From Axinella damicornis (lineage: Eukaryota > Porifera > Demospongiae > Axinellida > Axinellidae): 64,000 bases of DNA. A model generated the notes under the pieces. That model was given only the letters and a program-made list of their open reading frames with translations, made no database searches and had not been told where the DNA came from. The position numbers were made by a program, and so were the translations under genes. The DNA lies in the NCBI GenBank assembly GCA_963931865.1, contig OZ007509.1, positions 12,118,671-12,182,670 on the forward strand. Reading direction: 5' to 3'. Positions 8,430 to 19,790 of the stretch are shown piece by piece; position 1 is the stretch's first letter; every line of letters starts with the position of its first letter.

Positions 8430-9655
8430 TAAGGTTGTGTCAGTCTGCATGCTAAGTATTAATTGCCGAGTGAATTAGCACGAGGCTCCAGCTCCACACT
8501 CTCAAATTCACACTAGCTAGATCGATCATACTCGTAAGTACACATGAGGCGTGCGCGCGAGGCATGATGCGGATACGTATTCCTAGTGTAACTGTTGAAT
8601 GTGCATATTGTAGCACTGTGACAGCTTTTCGATTTCTTGAGTCCAGCTTGAAATGATTAGCCCCGTTCCCAGGCCTTCTACACCTCCAGAGTATACAGTA
8701 GCACACTGTAGGTGTGGTATGTGGTGGTGTGTGTGTGTGTGTGTATGTGTGGTGTGTGTGCATGTGTGGTGTACTGTGTATATGTGTGCATGTGTGGTAT
8801 GTGTGTACATGGTCGTGCATGTGTGGTGTGTTGTGTATGTGTACTGTAGTCTCTCAAAAATACGCTAGGCGATGAACTTTAGTGGCTGCTCAAAGAGTGG
8901 GGTGGGCATATTTCGCAAACTTCGCTCTCGATATTAGCCCCAACCAAGTACATAACATGACAGGATGCGTAATCACATCACATGCCAATAATATAAGAGT
9001 GCCGGCCATACTGCAACAGTCATTCTAGCAAGGCTTTACTACTACTACTCCTGGAGTTTCTTAGTGAGCAGGAGTAATCTCTTCGTGTGAGTAGCGGCAT
9101 GCATGAACAGCTAACAAGGCACAGCAGGAGTGCTTTCCTGCTGAAGCTAATAGGGTGGGCGTACTTTCGAGCAATAAATGACCCTTTGCAACAACTTGTC
9201 GCGAAAAAGAGGGGTGGGCATATATTTCTGACAGACTACAGTATATGCATGTGTGCTTTGCATTTGTGCTGTTTGAGCTGAATTTCTTACATGGGTTATT
9301 ACGGTATACATAAAGTATCTCCTATTCATTGATTCCACGTACCTCAGGAAACCAGACTACGGATCTTCCTGGCCACAAAAAAGCACTATAGACTCAGTTC
9401 AGTAAACTCATTGTACTATTGCTTTTTCACTCAAATCCTGTAATTCATGACTGTGTAAGAATCACAACCAGGAGCCCCACTTTCCATGTCATCATGATCA
9501 GTTGTTTATGTGCCATCCTTTCACAAGCTTGATGATCGTGGGAGACTGTGGCTGCTAAACTGGAGCAAGCTATAGTACGTGTCTATATACCTCTTGCGCG
9601 ATGACTGATGTATGCATGCACTATATACGGTGTGCTGCCTAGTAATGGGCTACTG
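8430..9655. other. No gene seen; GT-rich microsatellite
   Basis: 8720-8850 is an interrupted (GT)n/(CA)n block, and the open frames across it are low-complexity artefacts. The phrase GGGGTGGGCATAT occurs near 8898 and 9210, marking an unclassified dispersed repeat. Nothing else was recognised. Confidence 0.5.
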
Positions 9656-9669
9656 CCTACTGTAGCTAC

Positions 9670-9950
9670 TTGCATCATGCACACTATGGTGTGGGCTACT
9701 GCAGTGCCAAGTATATTGTAGATGCATGCACACTATGGTGTGGGCTACTGCAGTGCCAAGTATAGATGCATGCACACTATATGGTGTGGGCTACTGCAGT
9801 GCCAAGTATTGTAGATGCATGCACACTATGTATGATGTGGCTACTGCCAAGTATTGTAGATGCATGCACACTACGTATATAGTATGATGTGGCTACTGCC
9901 AAGCTAGTATTGTAGATGCATGCATGCACATAATTATGGTACGTGTGGAC
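9670..9950. repeat. Degenerate ~55-bp tandem repeat
   Basis: About five imperfect units contain GATGCATGCACACTATG, then GTGGGCTACTGC, then AGTGCCAAGTAT. The later units lose the AGTG portion. It is non-coding. Confidence 0.8.
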
Positions 9951-10245
9951 TACATGTAGCTACACACCTGCATGTGCTCATGATAATAGTGCATATGGTG
10001 GTGCTGATTGATGATGTTCAGGCTTGTCAAAACATGCGATGGCATTATTTAAATTTGCCTCATGGCCTGCATAATATCGTTATGGATTGAAGCTTTTTCT
10101 GCTCCCAGACGTAAGACAACACTCATCCTTGTACTTAGGGACTGTCAATCCTGATCTTGAGGCATAGACTTCAACATTAATATTTTTAAACAACAACTGA
10201 GTACAATAGTTACTAGTGGAAACTATACTTGGCTGTAGGCTGATA

Positions 10246-10441
10246 CGTCTGTCTGATATCTCTTGTAGTGCTTGCCAGATGATGAAATTCTTGACCCCTC
10301 AATCGCCACCTATAAGCATAATGACATACGTAACATCAGTAGTCGTCTGTCTGATATCTCTTGTAGTGCTTGCCAGATGATGAAATTCTTGACCCCTCAA
10401 TCGCCACCTATAAGCATAATGACATACGTAACATCAGTAGT
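10246..10441. repeat. 98-bp exact tandem duplication
   Basis: Two adjacent copies, each starting CGTCTGTCTGATATCTC and containing CCCCTCAATCGCCACC, are nearly identical. This suggests a recent duplication. The short frame across them has no family features. Confidence 0.85.
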
Positions 10442-10569
10442 TGTTTCCACATGTGGTGGTTGACATAATGCCATGCATTAATTATATAAGTACCTTCACC
10501 GTTAGGGTACCTTTAACCGTCAATGGTTAAAAGGTAGCATTATACCTTTAACGTTAGGTTACCTTTAAC

Positions 10570-10930
10570 CGTTGGGGCCAATTTACTGAACCTCGAACCA
10601 TAGATCGTATGCTCGAACTCTGCGAAGAATGTTCGAGTATGGGCTCAGAACAGCTGGCAGGGAGCAGCAGCCAAAGCGGACACAATTGGGGAGCAGCAGC
10701 TGAAGCGGACGCAATCGGGGAGCAGCAGCTGGAGTGGACGCGAGCAGCGAGCAGCAGCTGAAGTGGATGCAAACGGGGAGCAGCAGTTGAAGCGGATCGA
10801 TGCAATCGCGCTGGAAGCAGCAGCTGAAGTGGACACAATTGGGGAGCAGGAGCTCTGCACAGAGGCGCTAGATTACTCATGTAGGCGAACGAGGGGGAAG
10901 TAGCTGAGCGAGCGAAGCTACTTGTAATAG
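10570..10930. repeat. GAGCAGCAG minisatellite element, copy 1
   Basis: It starts TTTACTGAACCTC...GCGAAGAATGTTCGAG and ends GTAGGCGAACGAGGGGGAAG, then TAGCTGAGCGAGCGAAGC. The core is a degenerate 26-29 bp tandem unit, for example CAATCGGGGAGCAGCAGCTG. The same borders and core occur at 33466-34040, with partial copies at 27775-27990 and near 31440. The unit lacks stops in several frames, so long artefactual open frames appear on the minus strand. Confidence 0.8.
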
Positions 10931-10998
10931 TTACGCTTGCCTCAATAATTATTGTCTTGAAAAACAGCAAACGAACATAGGTTAGACATACTGACCCT

Positions 10999-11036
10999 TA
11001 GCCTCGTTCCCAGGCACTCGCCTGGGAATGAGGCTA
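10999..11036. repeat. 38-bp minimal MITE
   Basis: TAGCCTCGTTCCCAGGC, then ACTC, then GCCTGGGAATGAGGCTA: two termini of the TAGCC superfamily with a 4-base loop. Confidence 0.75.
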
Positions 11037-11039
11037 GCA

Positions 11040-11490
11040 GACACTCCACCATTTAAGTCATACCCACCACAAGCTTGCATGCGTGCCGGCCGGGAGCCCA
11101 TAATGAGGAGTACAACTACGAGAACAAGTCCTTGTGAATGACCGTATGTATGGAATCCGTACTGCGGTCACACTAATATCTAATAAGGGCACAGTTGTTA
11201 TGGGCTCCTGAATAATATGTAGAAGCCAAAAGCAGGCGTACATAAGCAGTAAGGGTTGCAATGTGTAAGTACAAATCATCATGTGGCTGCAATCAACATA
11301 ATATGGCAGAATCAACTGTCGCAATTAGGCCTGATGGTCACTTGGCAACAGTCAGGGTGCAATGACACCCTTAGTGAATTATATAGCCTCCAAAGTCACT
11401 AAGCAACAGTGATAGAAACATCTAGTTCATGTAACCTAGGCGATGATTATAGTCACATAACTAGTGCAGATGTGGTTGACCACCCAGAGA
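11040..11490. other. No gene seen; short inverted repeat
   Basis: GGGAGCCCATAA near 11093 and TTATGGGCTCCTG near 11199 form an inverted pair about 120 bp apart. TATGGGCTCCTG also occurs near 1799. It is probably a small unclassified MITE. Nothing else is seen. Confidence 0.4.
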
Positions 11491-11493
11491 TAC

Positions 11494-11661
11494 CTCACAG
11501 GAAGCTTTGATACAATTTGGCAGTTGCAGAACATAACCACGATTGATAGCGAGTCTCTTTGAACGGTGAACGTCAACTTCATAATTTCTGCCTGCCAAGT
11601 CTCTTGTGGTCAGCCGCTCTGACAGTCTCCCTCCTCGCCTAATCAGTTCTCCCTCGAGTCG
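11494..11661 (-). CDS. Unassigned candidate exon
   Basis: A 168-base block is bounded on the minus strand by GTGCAG before and GAG|GTATCT after, and is exactly 56 codons in phase 0. It encodes charged, protein-like sequence such as RLEGELIRRGGRLSERLTTR and later SKRLAINRGYVLQLPN. I do not recognise a family. The nearest possible companions on the same strand are the candidates at 13154 and 14369. It could also be a transposon gene fragment. Confidence 0.35.
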
Positions 11662-12879
11662 CTGCACTCTTTGCATGCCTTGTCAATCGTCGTCTCCTGT
11701 CAGAAACCAACTCATACTCATCCATTTTGTACAGCAGCGACAAACGACAAAGGTGAGATCACACGGTGCGTGTGCCGGTTGTATACGTGCGCACGGGGCC
11801 AGGGTCCAATGCATAATTTACGTGCGGGGCCACAATAATTGCATTCCAATGCGTTACAGGACAAATATAGTTTGCTCAGATTCGACCTCCACACTGCACG
11901 ATTAGTTGCCTCGCTTCCCGCTCGGCAATTATTAAGATCGTGTTAAGGTTAAGGCACATAATAATTATGACATTGCATACTGTCGATGTCAGTAACAGTA
12001 ATTGCATCACCAGCTAGAAGATGATCGAGGCACACATACACGACCATCACATACTATCAGCAACAGTACAAGTAAGGAATGGCAGCCAACGGGAAGACAA
12101 ACCATCCACCCACCACCAAGCAGCACAATAATACAAGTGTTGATGCACAATGAAAATCACCACAGGTCATTGTGCACCTCTCCTTGGGCTGGAATTGACA
12201 AACAAGACAATTAGTGACTTACTCTTCCTGGTGTCAGCATTTGTGGATCCACAGGTAGCACACAGATCTGAGTCCGTTGTCCTATTGAGTCAGTGCTTCA
12301 GTTGTCTGAATACAATTGGCGTGGGCAGCAGCGTACTCCATACCAGACTCCTACTTAATGATCTCTAGGTCAATTGCAGTTCCTCCACCCTCTCTTCGAG
12401 GCCTCACACTATACCTGGAGGCTGTGTGCATGTGTGTGTAGATACGTATGTGAGAGGAGAGGGGAGAGGGTACATTCCAAAGATACAATGGGTAGTGATG
12501 GAGTGGAACAATGTATTATGTCACATCTGTAATGTACTTTTGATTGAGTACATTTTGTAAATGGCTCGAAGCAATTTCTCACAATTAAAAGCATTGGGAT
12601 ACTACTCACACGCCTGCTCAGCCTCAATCATCCAGGCATGCAATCGTCACAACCCACACCTCTCCCCTCCCCTCCTCAGGACTGTTAAGTCAGCCTCAAG
12701 TTCTTTAAGTACTTGCAGGAATACTGATTTTGTAGAACTTCAAGAACTTGTAACTTGAATGAGATACAATGTTTGAATGTTTTGTTTACATTTGTAGTTA
12801 TTTTGGTTTATTGTAAATTTGTTTATTGTATTTTGGTTTCCATGGAGACCCTCACCGCACATGTAAACAAACAAACAAA
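11662..12879. other. No confident gene; weak minus-strand exon-like pieces
   Basis: On the minus strand, stretches reading QRTQICVLPVDPQMLTPGR (about 12222-12278, followed by GTAAGT) and LKELEADLTVLRR with, after an in-frame stop, LHAWMIEAEQAC (about 12610-12710) look protein-like. They do not join into a model I trust. I see nothing on the plus strand. Confidence 0.25.
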
Positions 12880-13005
12880 ATGGCTGTGCGCAATGATTAC
12901 TTCTTGAAACGCGGCAGGTTGAAAGCAGTTAAGTCCGAACAAACTACATACGTGCGGATTCCTTACCATGTGACCTACCAAGATCTGCCTGGATATTTTG
13001 TATAA
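12880..13005 (+). CDS. Small unassigned open frame, 41 residues
   Basis: The ATG at 12880 has a good AAA context. The frame begins MAVRNDYFLKRGRLKAV and ends LPGYFV-stop. Just before the stop, TTT|GTATAAG could instead be a splice donor, making this a first exon. No family was recognised. The overlapping minus-strand frame is unlikely to be real. Confidence 0.25.
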   Translation: MAVRNDYFLKRGRLKAVKSEQTTYVRIPYHVTYQDLPGYFV

Positions 13006-13153
13006 GACGCAAGGTCTGGGTAGTATGGAGCGATTCGTGCCAAAAATGGGACAAACAACGCACACAATAGGCATAATCGAACGTCTACCACACGCATCTC
13101 ACATTAAGTGCAAAATAGCCAAGCAGATCTGTGTAGGGACACTACATAGCTAC

Positions 13154-13240
13154 CTGTACATGTCCATTTCGCCGGCTATAAAACGCTATAGACCGACCGC
13201 GTTTGGCCGTGAAGTCAAACCTTTCATGTTGAGCCGCCAT
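13154..13240 (-). CDS. Candidate first exon, unassigned
   Basis: An ATG in a GCAATGGCGGC context opens 29 codons (MAAQHERFDFTAKRGRSIAF and on). It ends at a strong CAG|GTAGCT donor in phase 0. The protein is basic and unfamiliar. No following exon could be assigned with confidence. Confidence 0.3.
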
Positions 13241-14368
13241 TGCTCGTAGAGATTTCACAGCTCCTGCTCCCAGAAACACGCAGCTGTTGCTGTCAATGGT
13301 AGTCCATTGGGAAGTCAGACAAACCTAGTTAACACCTAGCTACAACACAAAGCTACGGGCGCAGACTAAGGGCCATAGTAGTGACAGCAAAGCTAAAAAG
13401 CTTACACGCGGCAGCCATTCAATTTCCGTAAACTATATGACCACCTCCGCATACTTCCGTGTGACGTGGAAAAAAATTGAGGCCGACTTAACCGTCCTGA
13501 GTCTCCATCCATCTCCTCTCCTCACAAGCAGTTGTCACAGCCTAGCGGTCACATGACAACATGCAAGTCACACAACTACAAGATTCTTGTACCATTTGTC
13601 ATTCTCCTGTATGCTTAGGGAATTATTGACTCTCCCTCAATGAGCATTGGTTGTCAAAACTGCCTCATCTGCGAGTGTTTATAATGACTTCATGATCTCA
13701 GGGATAGTTCATAGCCAGATCGCATTAAAACGCCTCACAGATATATCTATGACTCCGTTGCTTCTCTTCCTCTCCATCCCTCTCCTCCCCATTCTCCCTT
13801 CCCACTCAACTTTAGCATCTCGTTGCAAGGGAGGCACAAATAACTGGCCTGCGAGACTACAAACACCACTAGTTATCCTCTCCCCTCTCAATACCCACTT
13901 TTATGATCTCCTGCAGGCAATCATCAGCATTGTACTGTATTTCTGGGATCATTAGAGACTTAGCAACACCCACAGAAGCACTGGACACTCCATTTGTGTA
14001 TTTATAGTTGCCATTCCATGCAGTAAACCCAGGGCAACAACTCATTCACAGTGTACACTCAAGTCTAGAATACAGTTTGTCTCACAAGACACTAATTCTT
14101 GTGGTCCTGTTTTCTTTTGAGGTCTGGCAGAGGCCTGGGCCATCACAACTTATACTCTCTGTATCCTAGGTGGACTATTTCAACTGTAGACAGGCCACCT
14201 GAATGCACAATGCTGAGTAGATTCATAACTAGCCAGCATGACCATCTCTGTACAGTATTATTTAGCTAGCCTAGCGCCTCGAACCCTGAGTTGACATCTG
14301 CCTAGTGCCTCCCTCCTCCCTGAGTTGCTTTTCTTCCTCTCAACCCCGCATTCTCCCCTCCCTCTCAC
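13241..14368. other. No gene seen
   Basis: The open frames on both strands are short and low in complexity. I cannot support a gene. Confidence 0.35.
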
Positions 14369-14503
14369 CTTCAACGAGATGGAGTAATGGAGCTCAGTCA
14401 ACTGGCACAGCTCGTTCACGTTCCCATGGCCCAGACGCCCAGCCTTCAAACTTGTTCCCAAGCGGCGTGGGACCCAACTTGCAGGAACAGCATTCGGAGT
14501 CAA
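14369..14503 (-). CDS. Candidate first exon, unassigned
   Basis: 45 codons starting MTPNAVPASWVPRRLGTSLK and ending LTELHYSISLK run exactly to an AAG|GTGAGAG donor in phase 0. The composition is protein-like. The promoter-like CCAAT/TATA region at 14627-14730 lies just upstream, which would be divergent for this exon. I do not recognise a family. Confidence 0.3.
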
Positions 14504-14626
14504 CTATAACAGAGGGAACACCATTGGCAGAACTAGGGCCTGAGGCCAACGCCATTACGAAAATCGACAGAGACAGGCTAGGCTACCGTCTGCACACCTG
14601 GTATAATTTTACCGCCAAAATGAGAA

Positions 14627-14730
14627 CCAACCAATCAAATAAGAGCATTAAAGACTACCGGCGCGCGCGTAGCCGGCCAGCTCTGGGGGGTATATAAAGC
14701 GGGTCCCGCAGTGCCGAAGTCATTCGCGGG
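14627..14730 (+). promoter_or_regulatory. TATA/CCAAT core promoter-like site
   Basis: CCAACCAATCAAATAAG lies about 60 bases upstream of TATATAAAGC (14691-14700). GC-rich sequence lies between and after them. About 30 bases downstream is a plausible start region (near 14722-14735). A plus-strand transcript from here would begin just before the 14750-14780 stem-loop and the G-rich block. No protein gene starts within reach on the plus strand. Confidence 0.4.
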
Positions 14731-14749
14731 CTAGGTACTGTTCGGGAGA

Positions 14750-14780
14750 GGTTAAAGTGAGGTGAGCCCTCACCTTAACC
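14750..14780 (+). repeat. Short stem-loop downstream of the TATA site
   Basis: GGTTAAAGTGAGG and CCTCACCTTAACC pair with one mismatch around a 5-base loop. It would fall near +25 to +55 of a transcript from the TATA site. Confidence 0.6.
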
Positions 14781-14805
14781 TTACCCTTGCTCTACCTTTC
14801 ACTGC

Positions 14806-15085
14806 TTGGGGGGTGGGGCAAGCCTGGGGGGGTGGGGCAAGCCTGGGGGGTGGGGCAAGCCTGGGGGGTGGGGCAAGCGGGGGGGGGTGGGGCAAGCCTG
14901 GGGGGTATGGGGCCCCCATTTGGGGGGGGGCCCACGGGGGGGGTGGGGGGTGGGCCCCCCATTGGGGTCGGTGGGCCCCCATTTGGGGGGGGGGGGGGGG
15001 GGGTGAGGCCCCCCTGTGGGTGGGGGTGGTGCCCCCATTGGGGGTCCCCCTGGGAGGTGTGGCCCTGTGGGGGGTGGGGCCTTTA
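14806..15085 (+). repeat. G-rich tandem repeat block
   Basis: About five units of GGGGTGGGGCAAGCCTGG are followed by degenerate GGGGCCCCCATTTGG units and a long G run near 14988-15002. Glycine- or proline-rich frames on both strands come from the composition and are not genes. There is strong G-quadruplex potential on the plus strand. Confidence 0.9.
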
Positions 15086-15089
15086 TTTG

Positions 15090-17555
15090 CAAAATGTCAC
15101 AACCACCAAAATTAGCATGAACACCAATGATCATGGTGATATCGTAAATTTAACTTTCATGTCTGTTGTATACTCGTTGTTGAAGAATTGAACTGTAGTC
15201 TGCATGGCTAGTCTTGCAATCTTGCTTGGAGAGTTATAGCACAGCAATGCATGATCCAACTCATTTTGCTAATAGTACGGGTGTTCCAAATCACAAATTT
15301 GGCAGTCACGAGCAGGATAAGGTGCCATGGCCTGCAAGGCATTTGCACTGCACAGGTAATTGGTTTAATACACTAAATTTGTGAAGTAAGTTGGGCGTCT
15401 CTATTCACTGGACACTGGACTCACCCAAACTGCCTTTTCGATACAAAAGGTAAACATGCATGCCTATTAGCTCACAAAGGTCTTAGGCTGTTAGTATTAC
15501 ACTGCATGGTTCCGGCTAGTCTGGATCTCATGACCCTATAACCCATTTTCACGGGCCAGGTGGGTGCTAGCTGGCCCACGAGAGTGAGAGGCCATTCCAC
15601 TCATTGTTTCTCATCACACTGCAGGATCTCCGAGGATTCGGGCGGGCGGTCATTATTTTAGTGCTACTCATGTGACCCTCAACAAATCAGATGATCATGC
15701 ATAGTAATCTGATTTCATACAACACGAATAGTAATTAATCTGGTATCATAAATAAGTAGAATTTCATATCTGAATAATTGTTCTCCTCAATCCTTCTCAT
15801 AGTGGTACCTGGATGATCAATTGCAAGAACAAAATTTAGTGCACGTGGTTAGTCTTGCAAACTTGCTTGGAGAGTTATAAGCACTGCCAGAGTCATGTAT
15901 TCACTTTCAAGCCCTCATTTCACTAGCATGCTAACAGCATTCCAAATCACTGATAATAAATCGAGTCAGGACCTAACATCTAGCAGTCAGAATGCCAATC
16001 TAGCGTAACGTTTCCACATGACATTAGTTACCAACAATGCAAGGCGATGAATATTATACCACACACACACACCGATAGTCTCAATACCAGACTCCCTACC
16101 CAAAGGTAGTCTCACATGGCCAGACTGCATGCCTATTCCAGTTCAGTTCATGGAATTCTGTCATGTAAATGGAATGCTTACTTTATGTCATCATGTTCGA
16201 AACACCATTGCCACTAGCAAAGTTCTTCACAGCTTCCTCCTGCTCTTTTCGAAGGCTATAGCTATAGTCTAAAAAGCAGTGTCAATTGCTTGGACAGTTT
16301 GCATGTTGAGGATTTTTGGAATGTAATCCTACGTTACATCACAAGTTAAATTGAAATAGAACAATGCACCAACATTCTGGTTCACCGGAACCAAAACAGA
16401 ATAGGCAGATTACCAGACATATTTTTCCCCTCCAATTCATCTGGAAACGAGACCAACTCAAAGGGGGAATGAAAGAGTTGCATACAGAAAGCTATTAAGG
16501 GAACTATGGCTCATAACCACCCTCTGCTTCTATGGCATTTAGATATACACACTAGTCACATACATGCAGCTGGGTCTCCATGCACTTCAGAAGCGGAGGA
16601 AAACGGTAGTCTTCTCTAACCCTCTTTGCTAGACCTGCATGTGCAAAACACAACATGCATAATGAGTCAATTATGCCAACAAAAGCTAACAACAATGTGT
16701 AGCGATGTGATGGAAGGAATCATTGGAGTGCCATGGGGCAGTTATATATCACTTGGCATCCCCTGCATCCCCCATCAAAATACATGTACAACCCTGTCAA
16801 GACCAACACCATTGGCAGCCTAAACATGCTAGGTAAGATTATCATGACATCATCATGACATCACCACATTTGTGTGACATCACCGTGTCATCACCACATT
16901 GACATGTACATTCCTACGATATCAACCATGATATTATCACAGTGTTATAATTATTATTCAATGGGGGACAAAATCATAGTGTGGCAAAGCAAGGGGCAGG
17001 CATGAGTTGCCTTGCATACATTATACTTCATGGGTACATACATTATACTTCATGGGTATTCTTCAAGTGGGGGAGCAGCAAAGATTCAGGGAATGCCCCC
17101 CTTACCCCCAATGAAATCCTGCCTGTTGATCGAACCATTCACAAGAGCAAACAATGCCAGACACAGATTTCATGTGTAACAACAGCTCTTGAACCGAGTC
17201 CATATCTACGGAGACCAAACATCCTTAACTGGTACAATGAAGTGTACTGGCAGTCTTTCCCTCAAACCTGACAGGAAAGGAGGGGGGAGCACCCTGGTAC
17301 CCTCCTTTGGGGGGAAACACTGCTCCTGGCAGGAAATATCATTGCTTAGCGAGAGGAGCAATGCTTGGCCCAAGCTGTTTAGAGTAAGCGATTGGTTATC
17401 AGACGACCTGTATAATCGGACACGTTAGTGCATGCCGAGCGCGTTTATTACCGGAAGTGGGCGGGACCTTCAGTCGATACTACAGACCTATCGCACTTTG
17501 AGTTGAAAGTTTGGTGATTCTCTGTTGCTTGGTTCTGGAACTACAGGCAACAGCT
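15090..17555. other. No gene seen; dispersed repeat pair
   Basis: TTGCTTGGAGAGTTAT with the preceding TAGTCTTGCAA occurs near 15208 and 15850, marking two copies of an unclassified repeat. TGACATCA-type short repeats run at 16846-16905. A minus-strand fragment reading LAKRVREDYRFPP near 16600 resembles a kinase C-lobe but is too short to call. Confidence 0.4.
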
Positions 17556-17557
17556 AG

Positions 17558-17585
17558 CCCCCCCCCCCCCCCCCCCCCCCCCCCC
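17558..17585 (+). repeat. Poly-C tract
   Basis: An uninterrupted run of about 28 C bases. Confidence 0.95.
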
Positions 17586-17589
17586 ATCT

Positions 17590-18235
17590 AAAGAGGTCTC
17601 ATTCCCAAGGCTCCCACATCTCATGAGGCCTCATTCCAAGGCCACCAAGTCTCAACAGCCACGCCCAGACCCTCCCCAAGGGGGTGGGTCTAGCGCTGGG
17701 CTTGGTGTTCTGAGCTACATTTCTTGCCACATGGGGTGGGGGCTTACAGTGTAAAGTGTCATAATTAAATTCGGAACCCGAGTTTCTGACACCTACGCGC
17801 ATATAGACTACTACACAGCACATTTGAGAAAAGCTTGAGATGGCCGCTATGTCAATTGGGACTATATCAATTGGGACAGCCGAAAACAGGCTGTGAGAAC
17901 AAGCTATCACTATGCACGAGACTATACCAAATTAAGGCCATCTGCTGGATTGACTACGTCATTCATGTTCTGCCATCTCATTTGAGATCTCAAATCCGAG
18001 ATCATCCTCGCCCAATGTGACAAGAAACGTTGCTCAGAACAGCAGACTCTCTTCACATGTACGTGCGAAGGGTCTGGGCATGAGACTAGCACCCCCCCTC
18101 CCCCCAGGCCCCCAGGCCCCCCTACGTATCTCAACAGGTCTCATTCCCAAGGCCCCCAAATCTTAAGAGGTCTCATTCCAAGCCTCCCACACCTCAAGGG
18201 GTCTCATTCCAAGTTGCGGGTGTTCAGGAATGCCA
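17590..18235. repeat. Segmental duplication unit A, copy 1
   Basis: It is paired with 19405-19790. Shared blocks in order include AAATTCGGAA, ATTGGGACAGCC, AAGCTATCACTATGCACGAG, ATCTCAAATCCGAGATCA and AGGTCTCATTCCCAAGG. The flanks contain several degenerate AGGTCTCATTCCCAAGG units. It is non-coding. Confidence 0.75.
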
Positions 18236-18244
18236 GGGATACCT

Positions 18245-19330
18245 GAACACCAATACACAAGAACAAAGCACTGAAACCGTCCGAGGTATGCATCAAATTG
18301 TAGCTCAGACACAGCCAATCAGGGTGCCAGAGAACATGAGGTTATGAGCACCACACAGGAGCACCTGACTAGCATAACAATCTGTTGGTAATTAACAGTT
18401 CCCAAACTCCTCCTATGGATTTCAACTACATATCTTCACGGTCTGGCATTTGAGACTACTGTACACTAGCCGATGCTCCTTCATGTCACTTTGCAGTGCT
18501 CATAAGTTCCTGCAGAGGAAGGGCCAGATTTCATTTGCTGTTTCTGCCTGAAGTGGAATGTCAGACATAGCTATTTCGGACTTGAAAACGAATCACTGGA
18601 ATGGCAATTTACATTTAACTCCTTACCAACCAATTGAGGTCAGTCTCATAGCTAGTACTTCACTGAAACACACCACAGATATAGTTGCCTCATGTTCACT
18701 TGCCATAAGCACATTCGTAACTCTAACCACGCCCAGTTGCTAACACGTATTTGATCACACAGTGCTCAGGCAATACTAGCCAGCTAGCTGAAAAAGTCGG
18801 CCTTGAGCACTGGAAATAGAGGCAATACAAGGTGAGAGGACTATTTCTAGGACCATTTACGCTCAAGAAATGGCACACACAGCTCTGACCAAAGGTGTTC
18901 TAAGGAGTACATTACACATGCACTGACATTCTCATGACAGATTTTGCAGTCACTGGGTTAACCAACTACTGCTATACCTCTACAAACAGCATATTGTACA
19001 ATCCAATGCAGGTCCTAGCCAGAAACTTTCAAGAGGAGTAAGACTATATAATGAGATTCACAACACTCTATAAATTAATTGTGTATGCAATTAAGCTTAC
19101 CTCAAGTGGTTGCTAAACTAACCAAGAGACAAAGGTTATTGACCTGACCACAAAGTACACATTAGAAGCCCAAAGGGTGAGTCTTGGTCCAGACCCAAAC
19201 CAACCCCAGCACAGATTGAGTGACCCGCGCTGGGTTTGGTTCGGATTTGGGGCCAAGACTATGGGGTCCAAAACCAATATGTTTTACCACTTTAGCTAAA
19301 CCCTGGACATCATGCACAGAGTCTATGAAC
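18245..19330. repeat. Segmental duplication unit B, copy 1
   Basis: It is paired with 21068-22160. Identity is high over about 1 kb, for example AGCTCAGACACAGCCAATCA and GCACCTGACTAGCATAACAA, broken by small indels. It includes a TAACCCCAGC/GCTGGGTTTGG-type inverted element near its end. No exon was recognised. Confidence 0.8.
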
Positions 19331-19404
19331 TCTATCCAACCCCTCCCACAGCAGTGAAGGCAGTTAGGATGACAGATGGTGGGCACTGAGCATGGGGTAT
19401 ATAT

Positions 19405-19790
19405 AGGTGTAAATTCGGAAGTCGGGTTCTGACGCCTCAAGGTATATAACGGGGACCAACACAGCATGGATGACAAACGCTTGAGATAGCGGCTACATGT
19501 AAGTCTATTGGGACAGCCAAAACAGGCTGTAAGGCAAGCTATCACTATGCACGAGACTATACCGTATAATGCGTACATTACCAAAGGTCGTCTTGCCTGA
19601 TTGCATTCACATTCTGCCATCTCATTCAAGATCTCAAATCCGAGATCAGCCCCGCCCTATGTGATAAAAGATGTTGGTCAGAACACCAGACCCTCTTCGC
19701 ATAATTATATGCGCCTTCTCAACAGGTCTCATTCCCAAGGCCTCCACATCTCAAGAGGTCACACTCCAAGCCCCTCATCTACAACTGGAT
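19405..19790. repeat. Segmental duplication unit A, copy 2
   Basis: Partner of 17590-18235, shorter and more diverged. Confidence 0.7.

Noticed and set aside
8583..8868. Cys/Val- and His/Thr-rich frames
   Set aside because: (GT)n/(CA)n microsatellite translations.
14762..15191. Gly- or Pro-rich open frames on both strands
   Set aside because: They arise from the G-rich tandem block; no codon structure beyond composition.
16560..16640. Minus-strand fragment LAKRVREDYRFPP resembling a tyrosine-kinase C-lobe
   Set aside because: Only ~25 residues, no neighbouring kinase motifs on that strand; chance similarity is likely.
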